DNA of 64,000 nt, from contig CAWJLA010000001.1 of assembly GCA_963843605.1 (NCBI GenBank), positions 1,302,001-1,366,000 of the forward strand, read 5' to 3'. The stretch's first letter is position 1. The number at the start of each line of letters is the position of its first letter. The notes beneath the pieces are model-generated. The model was not told the origin of the DNA. It did not search any database and was given only the letters and a program-made list of their open reading frames with translations. Made by a program: the position numbers and the translations under genes. This document shows, piece by piece, positions 19,314 to 28,466 of the stretch. Origin of the DNA: FEN-1297 sp963843605 (GTDB lineage: Bacteria > Bacteroidota > Ignavibacteria > Ignavibacteriales > Ignavibacteriaceae).

Positions 19314-19687
19314 TTTAATTTTTTATTTGTGAATAAGATTAAACAATTTTTGTTTGTAAAACTTTAAATTGGCAATTTATTAAAATCGGGTAACCATAGG
19401 GCAGTTTGCCTCTAATCTTTCCCGCGCAATATAAAAAAAATTTTGCAATATAATTGTATTACACTTGCGGTTTGGGTAAAAGCAATTTATAGTAGAGAAG
19501 CCGGAAATAAAAGTATAATGATAAAAGGAAAAATATTATTACCTTATACCATTATTTTTTTATCCCGAACGTGATGAAATTAATTATTTTACGACTCCCA
19601 AATGCTCTATTAGATACCTAACATATAACAGCAAGTAAGTAAAAAGATGAAAAAGATTTCCAAAAATATATCAACCTCACGTTGTTA
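19314..19687. other. Intergenic spacer, nothing recognised
   Basis: AT-rich spacer between the GH3 gene and the racemase gene (both minus strand). It must hold the GH3 promoter. No coding frame, tRNA, strong hairpin or copy of the repeats found elsewhere in the window was seen. Confidence 0.6.
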
Positions 19688-20767
19688 TTAAATGATTAGT
19701 TTCGACACGTATCGTGAATTCATTAATCTTGCGATCGATGTATAATTGGGTCTGAACTGAATTTGTTTCCCCATGGTATATCCGCTTTCATTATTTCCCA
19801 GATCATAAACCGTCATATCAGACGTAATGCCTACAAATTCAATAGAATCGTCTTTCGGAATAATATTATTTACATCAACATCAAGCTGTCCGAAATCCAC
19901 TATGCATCGGTAGGATTCCCTGTATTCCGATTCGTCAAATTCTATCGTATGACCTACGTTTCCCCCGCCAATTATACCGTCGGGCACTGCTTCTTTCTTT
20001 GATATCTCAAGTATTTCCGCAGAAAATTCAATTGTGTTCGTAGAAAGATCTCGGAATTTTATCCCGTTGAGCGGCGACACCCCCAATAACGCTGCCTCGC
20101 CTATTCTGAAATGATTTACCGCCGCAGGCACTTTGTTCCGGTCAATCAACGGCAGAGTAATAGATGTTCCTCCCGATATCAGTTCGAGATTAGTGCCGAA
20201 TTTAGCATCTATCAAATTTTTATAAAGACTCAGCTGAATAAGCTTATCGTAGGTAGGTTCAACTCCGTACATACAACCCAGATTAGTACCAATACCTATT
20301 ATATCAATATTGCCGAGATTAAATATTTTTTCATAGAACCTTAAAACATCCTCTCTTAAAATACCTTCGCGCAGCTCTCCCATTTCTATCATTACAATTA
20401 TCCTGTGCTTCTTTCCTTGTTTAGCTGCTTCTTTATTCAGTTTTTCGATTGTGCTGTATGACGAGTTTAAAGATATGTCGCTGTATTTAATTATGTTTTC
20501 TACAAGGTATGGCGCGGGAGGTTTAATATACATTGTAACAAGGTCGGGTTTAATTTCTTTTATTGCTTTAAGATTTGAAAGCCTTGAATCTCCGAGAGAA
20601 TGAAGGTTTTTTATTTCGGGATTGCAAAGTAACTTTTCAAGGACGGGCTTATTACCGCACAACATCTTGGTTACCAGCGTCCATTCGATATTATTTGCGG
20701 AAAGATAATTATTGAGTTTTTTAAAATTGTTTAAAATTTTTTCAGTATCTATAGACAAAGTAGCCAT
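19688..20767 (-). CDS. PLP-dependent alanine/ornithine-type racemase
   Basis: A 359-residue fold-type III PLP enzyme, alanine racemase N-terminal superfamily, of the alanine/ornithine racemase (Orr/YhfX-like) branch. The PLP lysine is Lys34 in WTLVTKMLCGN. Further motifs: LHSLGDSRLSN, MIEMGELREGI, GIGTNLGCMYG, ELISGGTSITLP and NHFRIGEAALLG. Alanine racemase of the Alr type is longer and has a C-terminal beta domain with catalytic Tyr; this protein has a different C-terminus (FVGITSDMTVYDLG). It lies 4 bp after the GNAT gene and has GAGGGG before its ATG, so the two form an operon. A D-amino acid or ornithine racemization is likely, substrate unproven. Confidence 0.82.
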   Translation of the reverse strand: MATLSIDTEKILNNFKKLNNYLSANNIEWTLVTKMLCGNKPVLEKLLCNPEIKNLHSLGDSRLSNLKAIKEIKPDLVTMYIKPPAPYLVENIIKYSDISLNSSYSTIEKLNKEAAKQGKKHRIIVMIEMGELREGILREDVLRFYEKIFNLGNIDIIGIGTNLGCMYGVEPTYDKLIQLSLYKNLIDAKFGTNLELISGGTSITLPLIDRNKVPAAVNHFRIGEAALLGVSPLNGIKFRDLSTNTIEFSAEILEISKKEAVPDGIIGGGNVGHTIEFDESEYRESYRCIVDFGQLDVDVNNIIPKDDSIEFVGITSDMTVYDLGNNESGYTMGKQIQFRPNYTSIARLMNSRYVSKLII

Positions 20768-20771
20768 TATT

Positions 20772-21221
20772 TTACCCCTCTTTTGTTAAGCGCATTTCGG
20801 CGTATTTAGTAGTAAAACCTATCCGTTCATACAATCTTTTTGCCGGATTATCATATTCAACATGCAGGGCAACGCTACCTTTCGCAATGCTGATTGCTTT
20901 ATTACATAATTCGCCGCCAAAGCCTTTTCCCCTGTATGCTCCATCCACCGCGACGTAAACAAGAATGTTTTCCGGGATATAACCTTCCATACCGGTTTTA
21001 TTCATTACCAATTCACCGACAAGTTTGTCGTCTTGATAAGCCGCAATGAGATAACCACCTCTTCCTTTATCTTCGGAGAATGCATAATCTATAGATTTTG
21101 AAATTGACTCCTTAGAATCTCCGAATTGTTCCAGATGCCGGTATAAAAATTCTATAAATTCTTGTTGGGCGAGATCCTGTGGAAAATCCGTTTCTTTGCG
21201 GATTATTTTATAATCAAGCAT
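20772..21221 (-). CDS. GNAT-family N-acetyltransferase
   Basis: A 149-residue acetyl-CoA-dependent acyltransferase. The central part shows YLIAAYQDDKLVGELVMN (strands 2-4) and the acetyl-CoA pyrophosphate loop VDGAYRGKGFGGELC (R/Q-x-x-G-x-G/A), followed by VALHVEYDNPAKRLYERIGF, the common end of the fold. Complete length. Placement directly before the racemase gene suggests that it acts on an amino acid or amino-acid-like product of the same pathway; this is inference. Confidence 0.87.
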   Translation of the reverse strand: MLDYKIIRKETDFPQDLAQQEFIEFLYRHLEQFGDSKESISKSIDYAFSEDKGRGGYLIAAYQDDKLVGELVMNKTGMEGYIPENILVYVAVDGAYRGKGFGGELCNKAISIAKGSVALHVEYDNPAKRLYERIGFTTKYAEMRLTKEG

Positions 21222-21378
21222 TTTTATTCCTTAATTTTATTAATAATAAAATTCCCCATTCGTCCTAATGTAGACGAAAACCTAACCTGAATGAAATTAT
21301 AAAGGGATAGTTGTGGTCATAACCGAGGATTTTGGCTGTTGTTTTTACAGAAATACATACCTACATAATAAAAATATT

Positions 21379-21617
21379 TTATAAAGATGCAAGTTTTCTT
21401 GAGATATTTCCAACATTAAGTTTTATTTTTAACCGGATCTCGTTTATCAGGTTTGTGAGCTCAAAACATCTTGATTTAATTTGAGCGATTATTCAGTCAC
21501 CCTCGAAAATAATTCCATTAATTTTATAAGATGTCCCCTCTGATCTGTCACTCAGCAATTCAGGATCCTCTGTTTAACCGGATATTTATCGCTTAACCTG
21601 TTATTGTGAAGGTGCTG
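21379..21617 (-). pseudogene. Possible degraded coding remnant
   Basis: On the minus strand a protein-like text can be followed only by changing frame and ignoring a TGA: NNRLSDKYPVK, then DPELLSDRSEGTSYKINGI, then IIAQIKSRCFELTNLINEI and NISRKLASL before TAA at 21379. It resembles no family that I recognise. It follows the broken gene at 21700-22483 in the same direction, so it may be a second decayed gene of the same locus, or chance reading of AT-rich spacer. Confidence 0.3.
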
Positions 21618-21699
21618 TTTATAAGAAATATTTCTGCAAAATTTATAATCCGATTTTATGATATAAAAGTATTATACCAAATATCGACATTAGCTTAAT

Positions 21700-22483
21700 T
21701 TATCTGCTTATAACACTCTTAACATTGAAACCACCGGACTCACTTTTTTCAAGTTTGAATATTAATTTTAGCAGTTTCCTTTTCTTTACGGATTTTTCAT
21801 TCTTACTGATTTTGTGTGTTATCAAAATTTCCGCCTCAACTTTACCTTCCGAAATTCCGTCAAACTCAAATCCTATATAAATAATTTCCTTCTTGATATA
21901 CGTTCTTGAGAAATAAAATAATTTGATTAAACCGTGAATAAACCCGGCGGAAATTTTAATTTCTCCGTTTAATTTCAGATCTTTCTTCGTCTTTTTTTAA
22001 TAAAGCATCCGTCAGCCAGTCAACCGCATCTTTTGCGTTATGGGATGAAATTCTTCATAAATGAAATTAACATTCATTCCCTCAACAACCATAAAGTCGG
22101 TTTCATGTTCCGGCAGTACCTCCGTTAAAAAGCGATAAAACTCTGCATCCTTTACATCTTCTTTTTCCAAAACGTCTATGTTAAAATTGTATTCGGCATA
22201 TTTACTCAGAACTTTTTCTGTTTCAGATAACAGTTCTTCGGGTTTAAGTTCATCTAATTATTTAAATTCAGGATGTTCCAGTATTTCAACAACCTTTTTG
22301 CTCTCTGCGTTTTCCCACGCATTTTCAAATTGCTCTATGCTTTTTAAGAATTTATTTATGATCCCGGGATCGGCGTCTTCACTGGTTTCCATAAATTTCA
22401 TCCCGAATTTATCCTCCAGTTGTTTTTTCTTCATTGAAGAAGAAATTTTTCGCGTCCTCTGAATAGTTTTTTTGTTTTGACAT
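21700..22483 (-). pseudogene. Unrecognised gene broken by several frameshifts and one stop
   Basis: ATG at 22483 gives MSKQKNYSEDAKNFFFNEE, then the frame breaks. Joining frames yields a continuous acidic protein of about 255 residues: KKQLEDKFGMKFMETSEDAD, SIEQFENAWENAESKKVVEI, a TAA after HPEFK, KVLSKYAEYNFNIDVLEKED, DFMVVEGMNVNFIYEEFHP, NAKDAVDWLTDALLKK and a C-terminal basic domain GEIKISAGFIHGLIKLFYFS to KSVISR. Breaks fall in the A6 run near 22437-22442, in CCC of FHP, and in the A7 run after LL. I know no family for it. No signal peptide; likely cytoplasmic. Either a true pseudogene or a gene hit by several indel errors plus a real stop. Confidence 0.7.
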
Positions 22484-22763
22484 AATTCCCACTTTGTTAA
22501 TTTTAAAATTAATCGGAAAATTAAAAAATTAGATTTTGTGAAAACCGGAAGAGAGCAATTCCTAATCCAGGATATTCATCCGTTATGAATTCGAATTGCT
22601 TTTATATTAAGTTGCCTCTGTTATGAAGTTAATATTAAAACATTAAATTCTATTATTCAAGAACTTGCTTATTTATTTTAAATCAGTATCTTTTCGATAC
22701 TTGCTGCTTTTTATTTATTTGAAAAATATCCGGCATTTTCATTACGTAATTAAAAGTTAACGT

Positions 22764-24095
22764 ATGTTGAGATTGTTTTTAATATTATCAATAACATTTC
22801 TTACATTAACTCAAATTCGCGCGCAAAACTCATCCGCTAACATTAGCGGAACGGAATTTAAGAAAATACTTAATGAACAATTTACCGGACTAATAACCGG
22901 TCAATCTCAAAACAGCATCGGGAATTTTGCTTCACTGGACATAAAAAATGCATCCCTAACGTTGGCCGGAAGTTCGGTATTTTCAACCGGATCGGTGCTG
23001 ACTTTCATCGTAAATGCCGGAATATCGGACGGCATATCTTCGATTTTTACTAATTCAAAATTCAATACAAACGTATCGTTTAATATTCGTTATAATTTTC
23101 TATCCACCGGCGGAAAATCATTAACCTATTACAACGACTCCTTTGAAAAATATAAAAATGAAGTACGCAGGATTAAACTTGGTTTTACTCTGGACAGTAT
23201 TGCCTTAGCTAATAACCATCAAATGAATTTGTATCTCTCAAGGAAAAAGAATTTGACTGCCGATACAATTCGAATTTCGTCGGAATTAAAAAATATTCAT
23301 AGAGATAATCCTATTTCCGACAGTTTAAAATACGAACTGGCGTTAAAGACTTTTCAATTGGATACTTTGCAAACAGCTATTAACGGGTATAATCAAGCCG
23401 ATTTAATGGATGAGGCGGAAATTACCAGGAACAAAAAGCTAATGTCTCTTAAACCGGGAATTGAAATTTACGGATTCGATTTTAATTGGTTTACAATTGG
23501 TTACAAAGTAAGCAGAAATTATTTCTATCTTTTTAACCCTTCAGCATCTTATACCGAGCAGGTTTCCGGCACAGAATTCGTAAATCATGATCTAACATTA
23601 CAGTATTCGGGATACAATTGGTCGTCCGGCCTATTTGAATCTTATTTCTACTGCGGTGGCATTGAATTTTCATTAACCGACAATTTCCCTTATTTGACTG
23701 AAATCGAAATTACGGAAACACATAATTACAGTTTTAATCAGGGTGATAGAAGTTCAACCTCTACTTACAATGTTTATGAAGGTGATTATAAGAAAAACAT
23801 GGCAGCCTTGAGGTTTTTCGGTGATTATTATAGATTCCTATTTTCTCATAACATGGCTGCGCTTCATTTGTACCCGGAAATTATTTTAATGAACAGCGAA
23901 AAACCGGTGCTTAACCTGGGTTTGGGTTTTCTGATTTCTTTCAAGAACAGCAACAATAAAACAAGCGTAATAAATACCGAGTTATACTATAATTTTCTGA
24001 ATATATTTAACAATACCGAATCCAGTAATAACATATTGATGCGGAATGATATCGGACTTAGATTTTCATTTCCGATTGCATTTAAAACCGATTAG
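22764..24095 (+). CDS. Exported protein of unknown function, possible outer-membrane beta protein
   Basis: 443 residues. A signal peptide is clear (MLRLFLILSITFLTLTQIRAQ). The mature part is rich in Ser, Asn, Tyr and short alternating stretches such as VSFNIRYNFLS, YKVSRNYFYLFNPSASY, LTLQYSGYNWSSGLFESYFY, and it ends MRNDIGLRFSFPIAFKTD; that final aromatic/hydrophobic strand pattern is typical of outer-membrane barrels in this phylum. A helical insert (about residues 125-215) includes KYKNEVRRIKLGFTLDS. No named domain recognised. The small gene at 24104 follows at once and may be co-transcribed. Both neighbours on the other side are broken genes. Confidence 0.65.
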   Translation: MLRLFLILSITFLTLTQIRAQNSSANISGTEFKKILNEQFTGLITGQSQNSIGNFASLDIKNASLTLAGSSVFSTGSVLTFIVNAGISDGISSIFTNSKFNTNVSFNIRYNFLSTGGKSLTYYNDSFEKYKNEVRRIKLGFTLDSIALANNHQMNLYLSRKKNLTADTIRISSELKNIHRDNPISDSLKYELALKTFQLDTLQTAINGYNQADLMDEAEITRNKKLMSLKPGIEIYGFDFNWFTIGYKVSRNYFYLFNPSASYTEQVSGTEFVNHDLTLQYSGYNWSSGLFESYFYCGGIEFSLTDNFPYLTEIEITETHNYSFNQGDRSSTSTYNVYEGDYKKNMAALRFFGDYYRFLFSHNMAALHLYPEIILMNSEKPVLNLGLGFLISFKNSNNKTSVINTELYYNFLNIFNNTESSNNILMRNDIGLRFSFPIAFKTD

Positions 24096-24103
24096 AGTGT
24101 AAA

Positions 24104-24277
24104 ATGGACGAAAAAACTATCAAAGTCAGGTACAGAGCGGTTTGCGAGAATGACGATTTCACAGGACCGTGGCGTACCGATATTGAACATGCCAAACAGG
24201 ACGCCCGCGACCATAGAAAGCAGCCAGGCAATGAATATCACGTTACCAGGATAGTTACTGAAGAGCAAGAAAATTAA
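24104..24277 (+). CDS. Small hydrophilic protein, 57 residues, unrecognised
   Basis: ATG 24104 to TAA 24277, eight bases after the stop of the exported protein gene. The sequence starts MDEKTIKVRYRAVCENDD, then FTGPWRTDIEHAKQDARDHR and ends YHVTRIVTEEQEN. It is strongly charged, has no membrane segment and reads as a compact alpha/beta mini-protein. The tight spacing suggests co-transcription. The spacer before it (AGTGTAAA) has no strong ribosome site, so translation may depend on coupling to the upstream gene. No known function. Confidence 0.6.
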   Translation: MDEKTIKVRYRAVCENDDFTGPWRTDIEHAKQDARDHRKQPGNEYHVTRIVTEEQEN

Positions 24278-24317
24278 TTAACAAAAACCGGATTTTTTTG
24301 TTGCGTCTTTGTGTAAA

Positions 24318-25077
24318 CTATTTCAATTGAATATTATATGTGTGATTTTTTTTTATCATTCCCTTTTTCAGCATCATCTCAGTAATTTTATTTATATGAC
24401 ACGAAGTATAGTCGGCTTCCAAGCATGTAAGAGCAGCTCTTTTGTGTTTATTTAAAAGTTCTATAATCTCGGAAAACGACTTCTTTTGTCCGGGAAGAAT
24501 ATTCTTATAATAATATTTAAACAATTCCCGGTAATCGGATTTTGTTTCAAGATCTTTTCTCAAACCAGATTCTATGCCCAGTTCGGACATATGCAAATAA
24601 GAAATGCCGGCGGTCTCAAGCAAGTTCTTCATGCGGTATTTGGAGAAACCGTATTTCATCGACAGCGGATTTTTGCGTACGTCAATTACAAGTGCGATAT
24701 TGTTTGACTTCAGTTTGTTTATATATGAGTCTATCGACTGTCCTTAATAACCGATAGTAAACAGCCGCTTGTTTTGTGGAGGATTGAATTCTTTTATTTA
24801 ACTGTTTCGAATTTAAAAGTCCTTCGGTGTTGTTACTATTCACCGCATAGAAAGGATATTTATCGAAAATATAAATCAGCAGATCATCGCCTCTCATACC
24901 GTTAAACTTAAGACCCAAATCTTTTAATCTTATTTTGTAGTCTTTTGTTAATTCGATATTTTCTTTTTTTTTCAATTCACATTCGACGGAGTTTTTAAAA
25001 TATCCATGTTTTGTAAGAACCTCCTTATCCAGTTGAGCAATAAAACTATTAGGACCGTTTTCAAAGGGAAAAATTAT
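24318..25077 (-). pseudogene. DUF488 protein, broken by frameshift and stop, 5' end missing
   Basis: Three pieces of one DUF488 protein with N-terminal winged-helix region lie in order. From the 5' side: FPFENGPNSFIAQLDKEVLT (open only, no start), then the frame DYKIRLKDLGLKFNGMRGDD to RIQSSTKQ (24975 down to about 24768), a frame change at GCGGCTG (about 24764-24768), LFTIGY, a TAA at 24744-24746 where the family has Glu (GYEG), GQSIDSYINKLKSNNIALVI, DVRKNPLSMKYGFSKYRMKN and the C-terminal part ending HTYNIQLK. The family C-terminal motif LTCLEADYTSCH is intact. DUF488 proteins are small, of unknown function. The indel plus nonsense change plus lost start mark a pseudogene. Confidence 0.8.
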
Positions 25078-25337
25078 AGCGGTTTACACATGTAACCCTG
25101 CAGAATAAGAAAAGAAGATTATTGAAGTCGGTATATTTAAGCTTACCGCCGGATGCTTTCAAGAGAGTAAGGAATATTTTTCTTCGATAGGACATTTAAA
25201 ACAAGTATTATTTTATTAATTGAAAAAATACTATAACTTGCTAAAGTCTCAATTTATTTTTCTAGGAATCATTATCTAAATTTAGACTTGGAGCGGCGAA
25301 AACTGAAATTCGGTCTTAAATTTTATTCGGAGTAAAA

Positions 25338-26666
25338 ATGGCGACAATAAATCCCCCGTTACAAATCGTTAAAAAAGAGCCTACCCCGTTCTACAGATGG
25401 ATGGTTCTTTTGTTCTTAAGCATTGCTATGTTCGGCAATTACTATGTATTCGATTCTATTTCACTGGTTGCCGATCAGTTGAAAGCCGGACTTCATTTAA
25501 CCGACCTGGATATCGGACAGCTTTATTCCGCTTACAGTCTCGCTGCTATTATAGTTCTCATATTCGGCGGTATATTGGTAGATAAATGGGGGACAAAAAA
25601 ATCGGCACTAATTTTTGCTTCGATATGCACTATATCCGGTTTTTTAGTTGCGTTTTCATCAAATTTATATTTAATGCTTGCGGGAAGGTTCCTGCTGGGT
25701 ATAGGCTCCGAGCCTTTAATTGTGGCTATTACAGTTGCAATCGCAAAATGGTTTAACGGAAAAGTGCTGAGTTTTGCTATGGGATTAAATTTGTTCTTTG
25801 CCAGAAGCGGCACCGTTGCAGTTGATAATTCCGCTACAATTTTCCCAGGTCTGTACAGCGGCGGCTATTCAAGTCCTTTGTACGTAGCCGCATTAATCGG
25901 AATTCTCTCGCTTACAGGGATTTTGGTTTATTACATAATCGAGTCATCCGGTGAAAAGAAATTCCAGTTGGGAGGAGGGGGAGAAACCGATAAATTAAAT
26001 CTTAAAACTATATTTAAATTCAACAAATCATTCTGGTATATAACTTTATTATGTGTCACGTTTTATTCGGCTATATTTCCGTTCAGAACATTCGCCGTGA
26101 AATTCTTTATGGAAGCGCATCATTTACCCCGTGAAACAGCGGGCTGGATGATATCCAACTTACCATTAGCGGCAATGTTCGCTACTCCCCTTATCGGATT
26201 ACTTGTAGATTATATCGGCAAGCGCGCGTTGTTAATGACAATCGGCTCAATCTTGCTGTTACCCGTTTATTTACTGATGGCTTATAGCCAAGTTTCACTT
26301 TACTTTCCGGTTATCATGATGGGAGTTGCATTCTCTTTAATTCCAGCAGTGATGTGGCCTTCGGTTGCTTATATAGTAAAAGAAAAACGGCTTGGATCTG
26401 CTTACGCGTTAATGACCTTGATTCAGCAGATTGGAATGATGATATTCCCGCTGCTTATCGGTGCGGCGAACGATTATTCGGGTGCGAGTGCGGCTAATCC
26501 GGGCGGATATGATCTCGGTATGTGGATATTTTCGATACTAGGAATACTGGGACTTGTCTTTGCCTATTTATTGCGTAAAGCAGAAACCGGTCCGGAGGGA
26601 CATGGACTTGAACTGAGCAGAGCCGAAGCCGAGAGATTCAAGCTGGCAGGTGAAACCGGAGACTAG
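25338..26666 (+). CDS. MFS transporter (MFSD1-like group)
   Basis: A 442-residue inner-membrane protein with 12 predicted helices. The N-half shows the MFS loop motif GILVDKWGTKKSAL (about 78-91) and SGFLVAFSSNLYLMLAGRFL; the second half has GLLVDYIGKRALLM as its counterpart. The sequence GNYYVFDSISLVADQLKAGL and the PLIVAITVAIAKWFNGK segment resemble MFSD1-type carriers, which in animals move small dipeptides; for this bacterial protein the substrate is open. A GGAG box precedes the ATG. It is monocistronic, with the repeat copy 2 downstream. Confidence 0.87.
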   Translation: MATINPPLQIVKKEPTPFYRWMVLLFLSIAMFGNYYVFDSISLVADQLKAGLHLTDLDIGQLYSAYSLAAIIVLIFGGILVDKWGTKKSALIFASICTISGFLVAFSSNLYLMLAGRFLLGIGSEPLIVAITVAIAKWFNGKVLSFAMGLNLFFARSGTVAVDNSATIFPGLYSGGYSSPLYVAALIGILSLTGILVYYIIESSGEKKFQLGGGGETDKLNLKTIFKFNKSFWYITLLCVTFYSAIFPFRTFAVKFFMEAHHLPRETAGWMISNLPLAAMFATPLIGLLVDYIGKRALLMTIGSILLLPVYLLMAYSQVSLYFPVIMMGVAFSLIPAVMWPSVAYIVKEKRLGSAYALMTLIQQIGMMIFPLLIGAANDYSGASAANPGGYDLGMWIFSILGILGLVFAYLLRKAETGPEGHGLELSRAEAERFKLAGETGD

Positions 26667-26817
26667 TATTAATATTAAAACAAAAATAACTTTCACAATA
26701 CAGTTTTATAATTTGACGGAAGATTTTTTCGGAATCTTATATCAAATAAAAATGGAAGTTTCAAAAATGAAATGGAATTCAGATATATAATTATAGAAAA
26801 CATGATGTATTTAATTT

Positions 26818-27010
26818 ATTCGAGTTGGCTGCCTATTTTTACATATCATTAAAATAGTTCGAAATATTTATATTTTTCTCATTAACCCATGAATTAATTC
26901 GCGGGTTAATGAAAAGAAAAAAAGTTTTTTGTAACCGTTCTACCTACCGGTAGGCAGGTTCAACGGTTTTTCACACAAAAAACATTTAGGCGGTCACTAA
27001 CAGTAATTTA
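26818..27010. repeat. Double-hairpin dispersed repeat, copy 2 (opposite orientation)
   Basis: The reverse complement of this stretch aligns along its length with 16556-16745. Here the hairpin B equivalent is at 26880-26911 (two central mismatches in the left arm, ATG for CGC) and hairpin A at about 26932-26968, with a GGTAGGCAGG arm longer than in copy 1 and one arm changed to TTCTACC. Outer similarity starts at CGAGTTGGCTGCC (26821) and ends in the GGCGGTCACTAACAG zone. It lies between two plus-strand genes. No open frame. Confidence 0.85.
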
Positions 27011-27165
27011 CTTTTAGTGTTTATTTATAAGCCTCATTATTGAATAAATACTTTCCAGTTGGTCCAGAATTTATATAATTACCATTTTTATCTAATTGTA
27101 ATACTTTTTGAAAAACAATATTTATTTTAGAGATCAGCAACTATTACCACATTTTTAGGTAGAAT

Positions 27166-28317
27166 ATGATTTCCCCTAAAATCTTCAGTTTCAAATCGGA
27201 TAAACATCGGTCGGCTAAAATTGAAGTAATTTGCCGTATAATCGCACTAGCCGGCATAATGGGACTTATTTTCTCTAATTATTCCAGGGCAAAGCCGGTC
27301 GGAAATCTCTATGTTTACGTTTCTCTAAGGGACGATAACGCCATCGCAATATACAATATGAATCGAGCAGACGGAAGTCTTTCACTTATAGCTAAATATG
27401 AAGTTGAAGGCGGGCCAGGATGTATGAATCTTGATCCTGCAAAGAAATATCTATACGTATGTCAAAGAGAAAAAAAAGCGTTAGCATCTTTTAGGATAGA
27501 TTATAAAACAGGAAATATAATTTTTCTAAATTCTATCCCTGCCGTCGATAATCCTGTATACAACGCAACCGACAAAACAGGTAAATACTTGTTAACCGCA
27601 TATTACTCCGCCGGAAAAGCCGCAGTATATGCGTTGGACACCGACGGAAGGATACAAGCTAACGCCATTCAAGTACTGCAAAATTATGTTCATCCTCATT
27701 GTATTCAAACCGACAATTCAAATAAGTATGTTTTTCTCGCAGATAAAGACGGCAATAAGATTTATCAATTTAAATTCGATGCAAGTTCCGGAAAAATATT
27801 CCCGAATATACCTGCCGCCGTTTACTCTAAAGCCGGTACCGGACCGCGGCATTTTATTTTCAATAATTCAAACTCAATAGTTTATTTTTCGGATGAATTG
27901 AACGGGACAATCTCGGCATATAAATTAAATAATAAAAAAGGTACGCTGACTTTATTTCAGACAATATCAACTCTGCCGGATAATTATACCGGCCCCAATA
28001 CAACAGCAGAGATACGCATAACTCCGGATAACAAATACCTTTATGTTTCAAACAGAGGACCTGACGATATAACTGCATTTTACGTTAACGCAAGAAACGG
28101 TAGGTTGACAAAGTTAGGATCTTATCCAACGCGAAAGACTCCCCGCGCTTTTCAAATAAGCCCGGACGGGAAATATTTGATTTCCGCGGGCGAAGATTCG
28201 AACAATCTTCAAACATACCGGATAAATTCGAAAACGGGAGAACTTAAAAGTTTCGCTATAACTGCTACCGGAGTAAGGCCGTCATGGATAATAATTTTAG
28301 ATACTGATCCCCGGTGA
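27166..28317 (+). CDS. Lactonase-family beta-propeller protein
   Basis: 383 residues. A hydrophobic stretch (about 22-40) is a signal/anchor segment. After it the protein is a seven-bladed propeller of the lactonase (YncE/6-phosphogluconolactonase YbhE-like) type: NLYVYVSLRDDNAIAIYNMN, LDPAKKYLYVCQRE, DKTGKYLLTAYYSAGKAAVY, VHPHCIQTDNSNKYVFLAD, GTGPRHFIFNNSNSIVYFSD and KTPRAFQISPDGKYLISAGE. The HPHCI and GPRH positions are the usual family landmarks. It is exported, so it may bind or cleave a periplasmic sugar lactone, but many members have no proven enzyme activity. Monocistronic. Confidence 0.87.
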   Translation: MISPKIFSFKSDKHRSAKIEVICRIIALAGIMGLIFSNYSRAKPVGNLYVYVSLRDDNAIAIYNMNRADGSLSLIAKYEVEGGPGCMNLDPAKKYLYVCQREKKALASFRIDYKTGNIIFLNSIPAVDNPVYNATDKTGKYLLTAYYSAGKAAVYALDTDGRIQANAIQVLQNYVHPHCIQTDNSNKYVFLADKDGNKIYQFKFDASSGKIFPNIPAAVYSKAGTGPRHFIFNNSNSIVYFSDELNGTISAYKLNNKKGTLTLFQTISTLPDNYTGPNTTAEIRITPDNKYLYVSNRGPDDITAFYVNARNGRLTKLGSYPTRKTPRAFQISPDGKYLISAGEDSNNLQTYRINSKTGELKSFAITATGVRPSWIIILDTDPR

Positions 28318-28466
28318 GTAATCATCCTCCGAAGGGAATGTATTTAATTTCACTCCGAATTTTGTACTACTAAAATCATCCGTATTCTTGTATTAATATT
28401 TAATACTTACTTGCAAAATATGTTAAAATTTTTAGAATACGTTCGGATCTTTTATCATGTTTTAAA

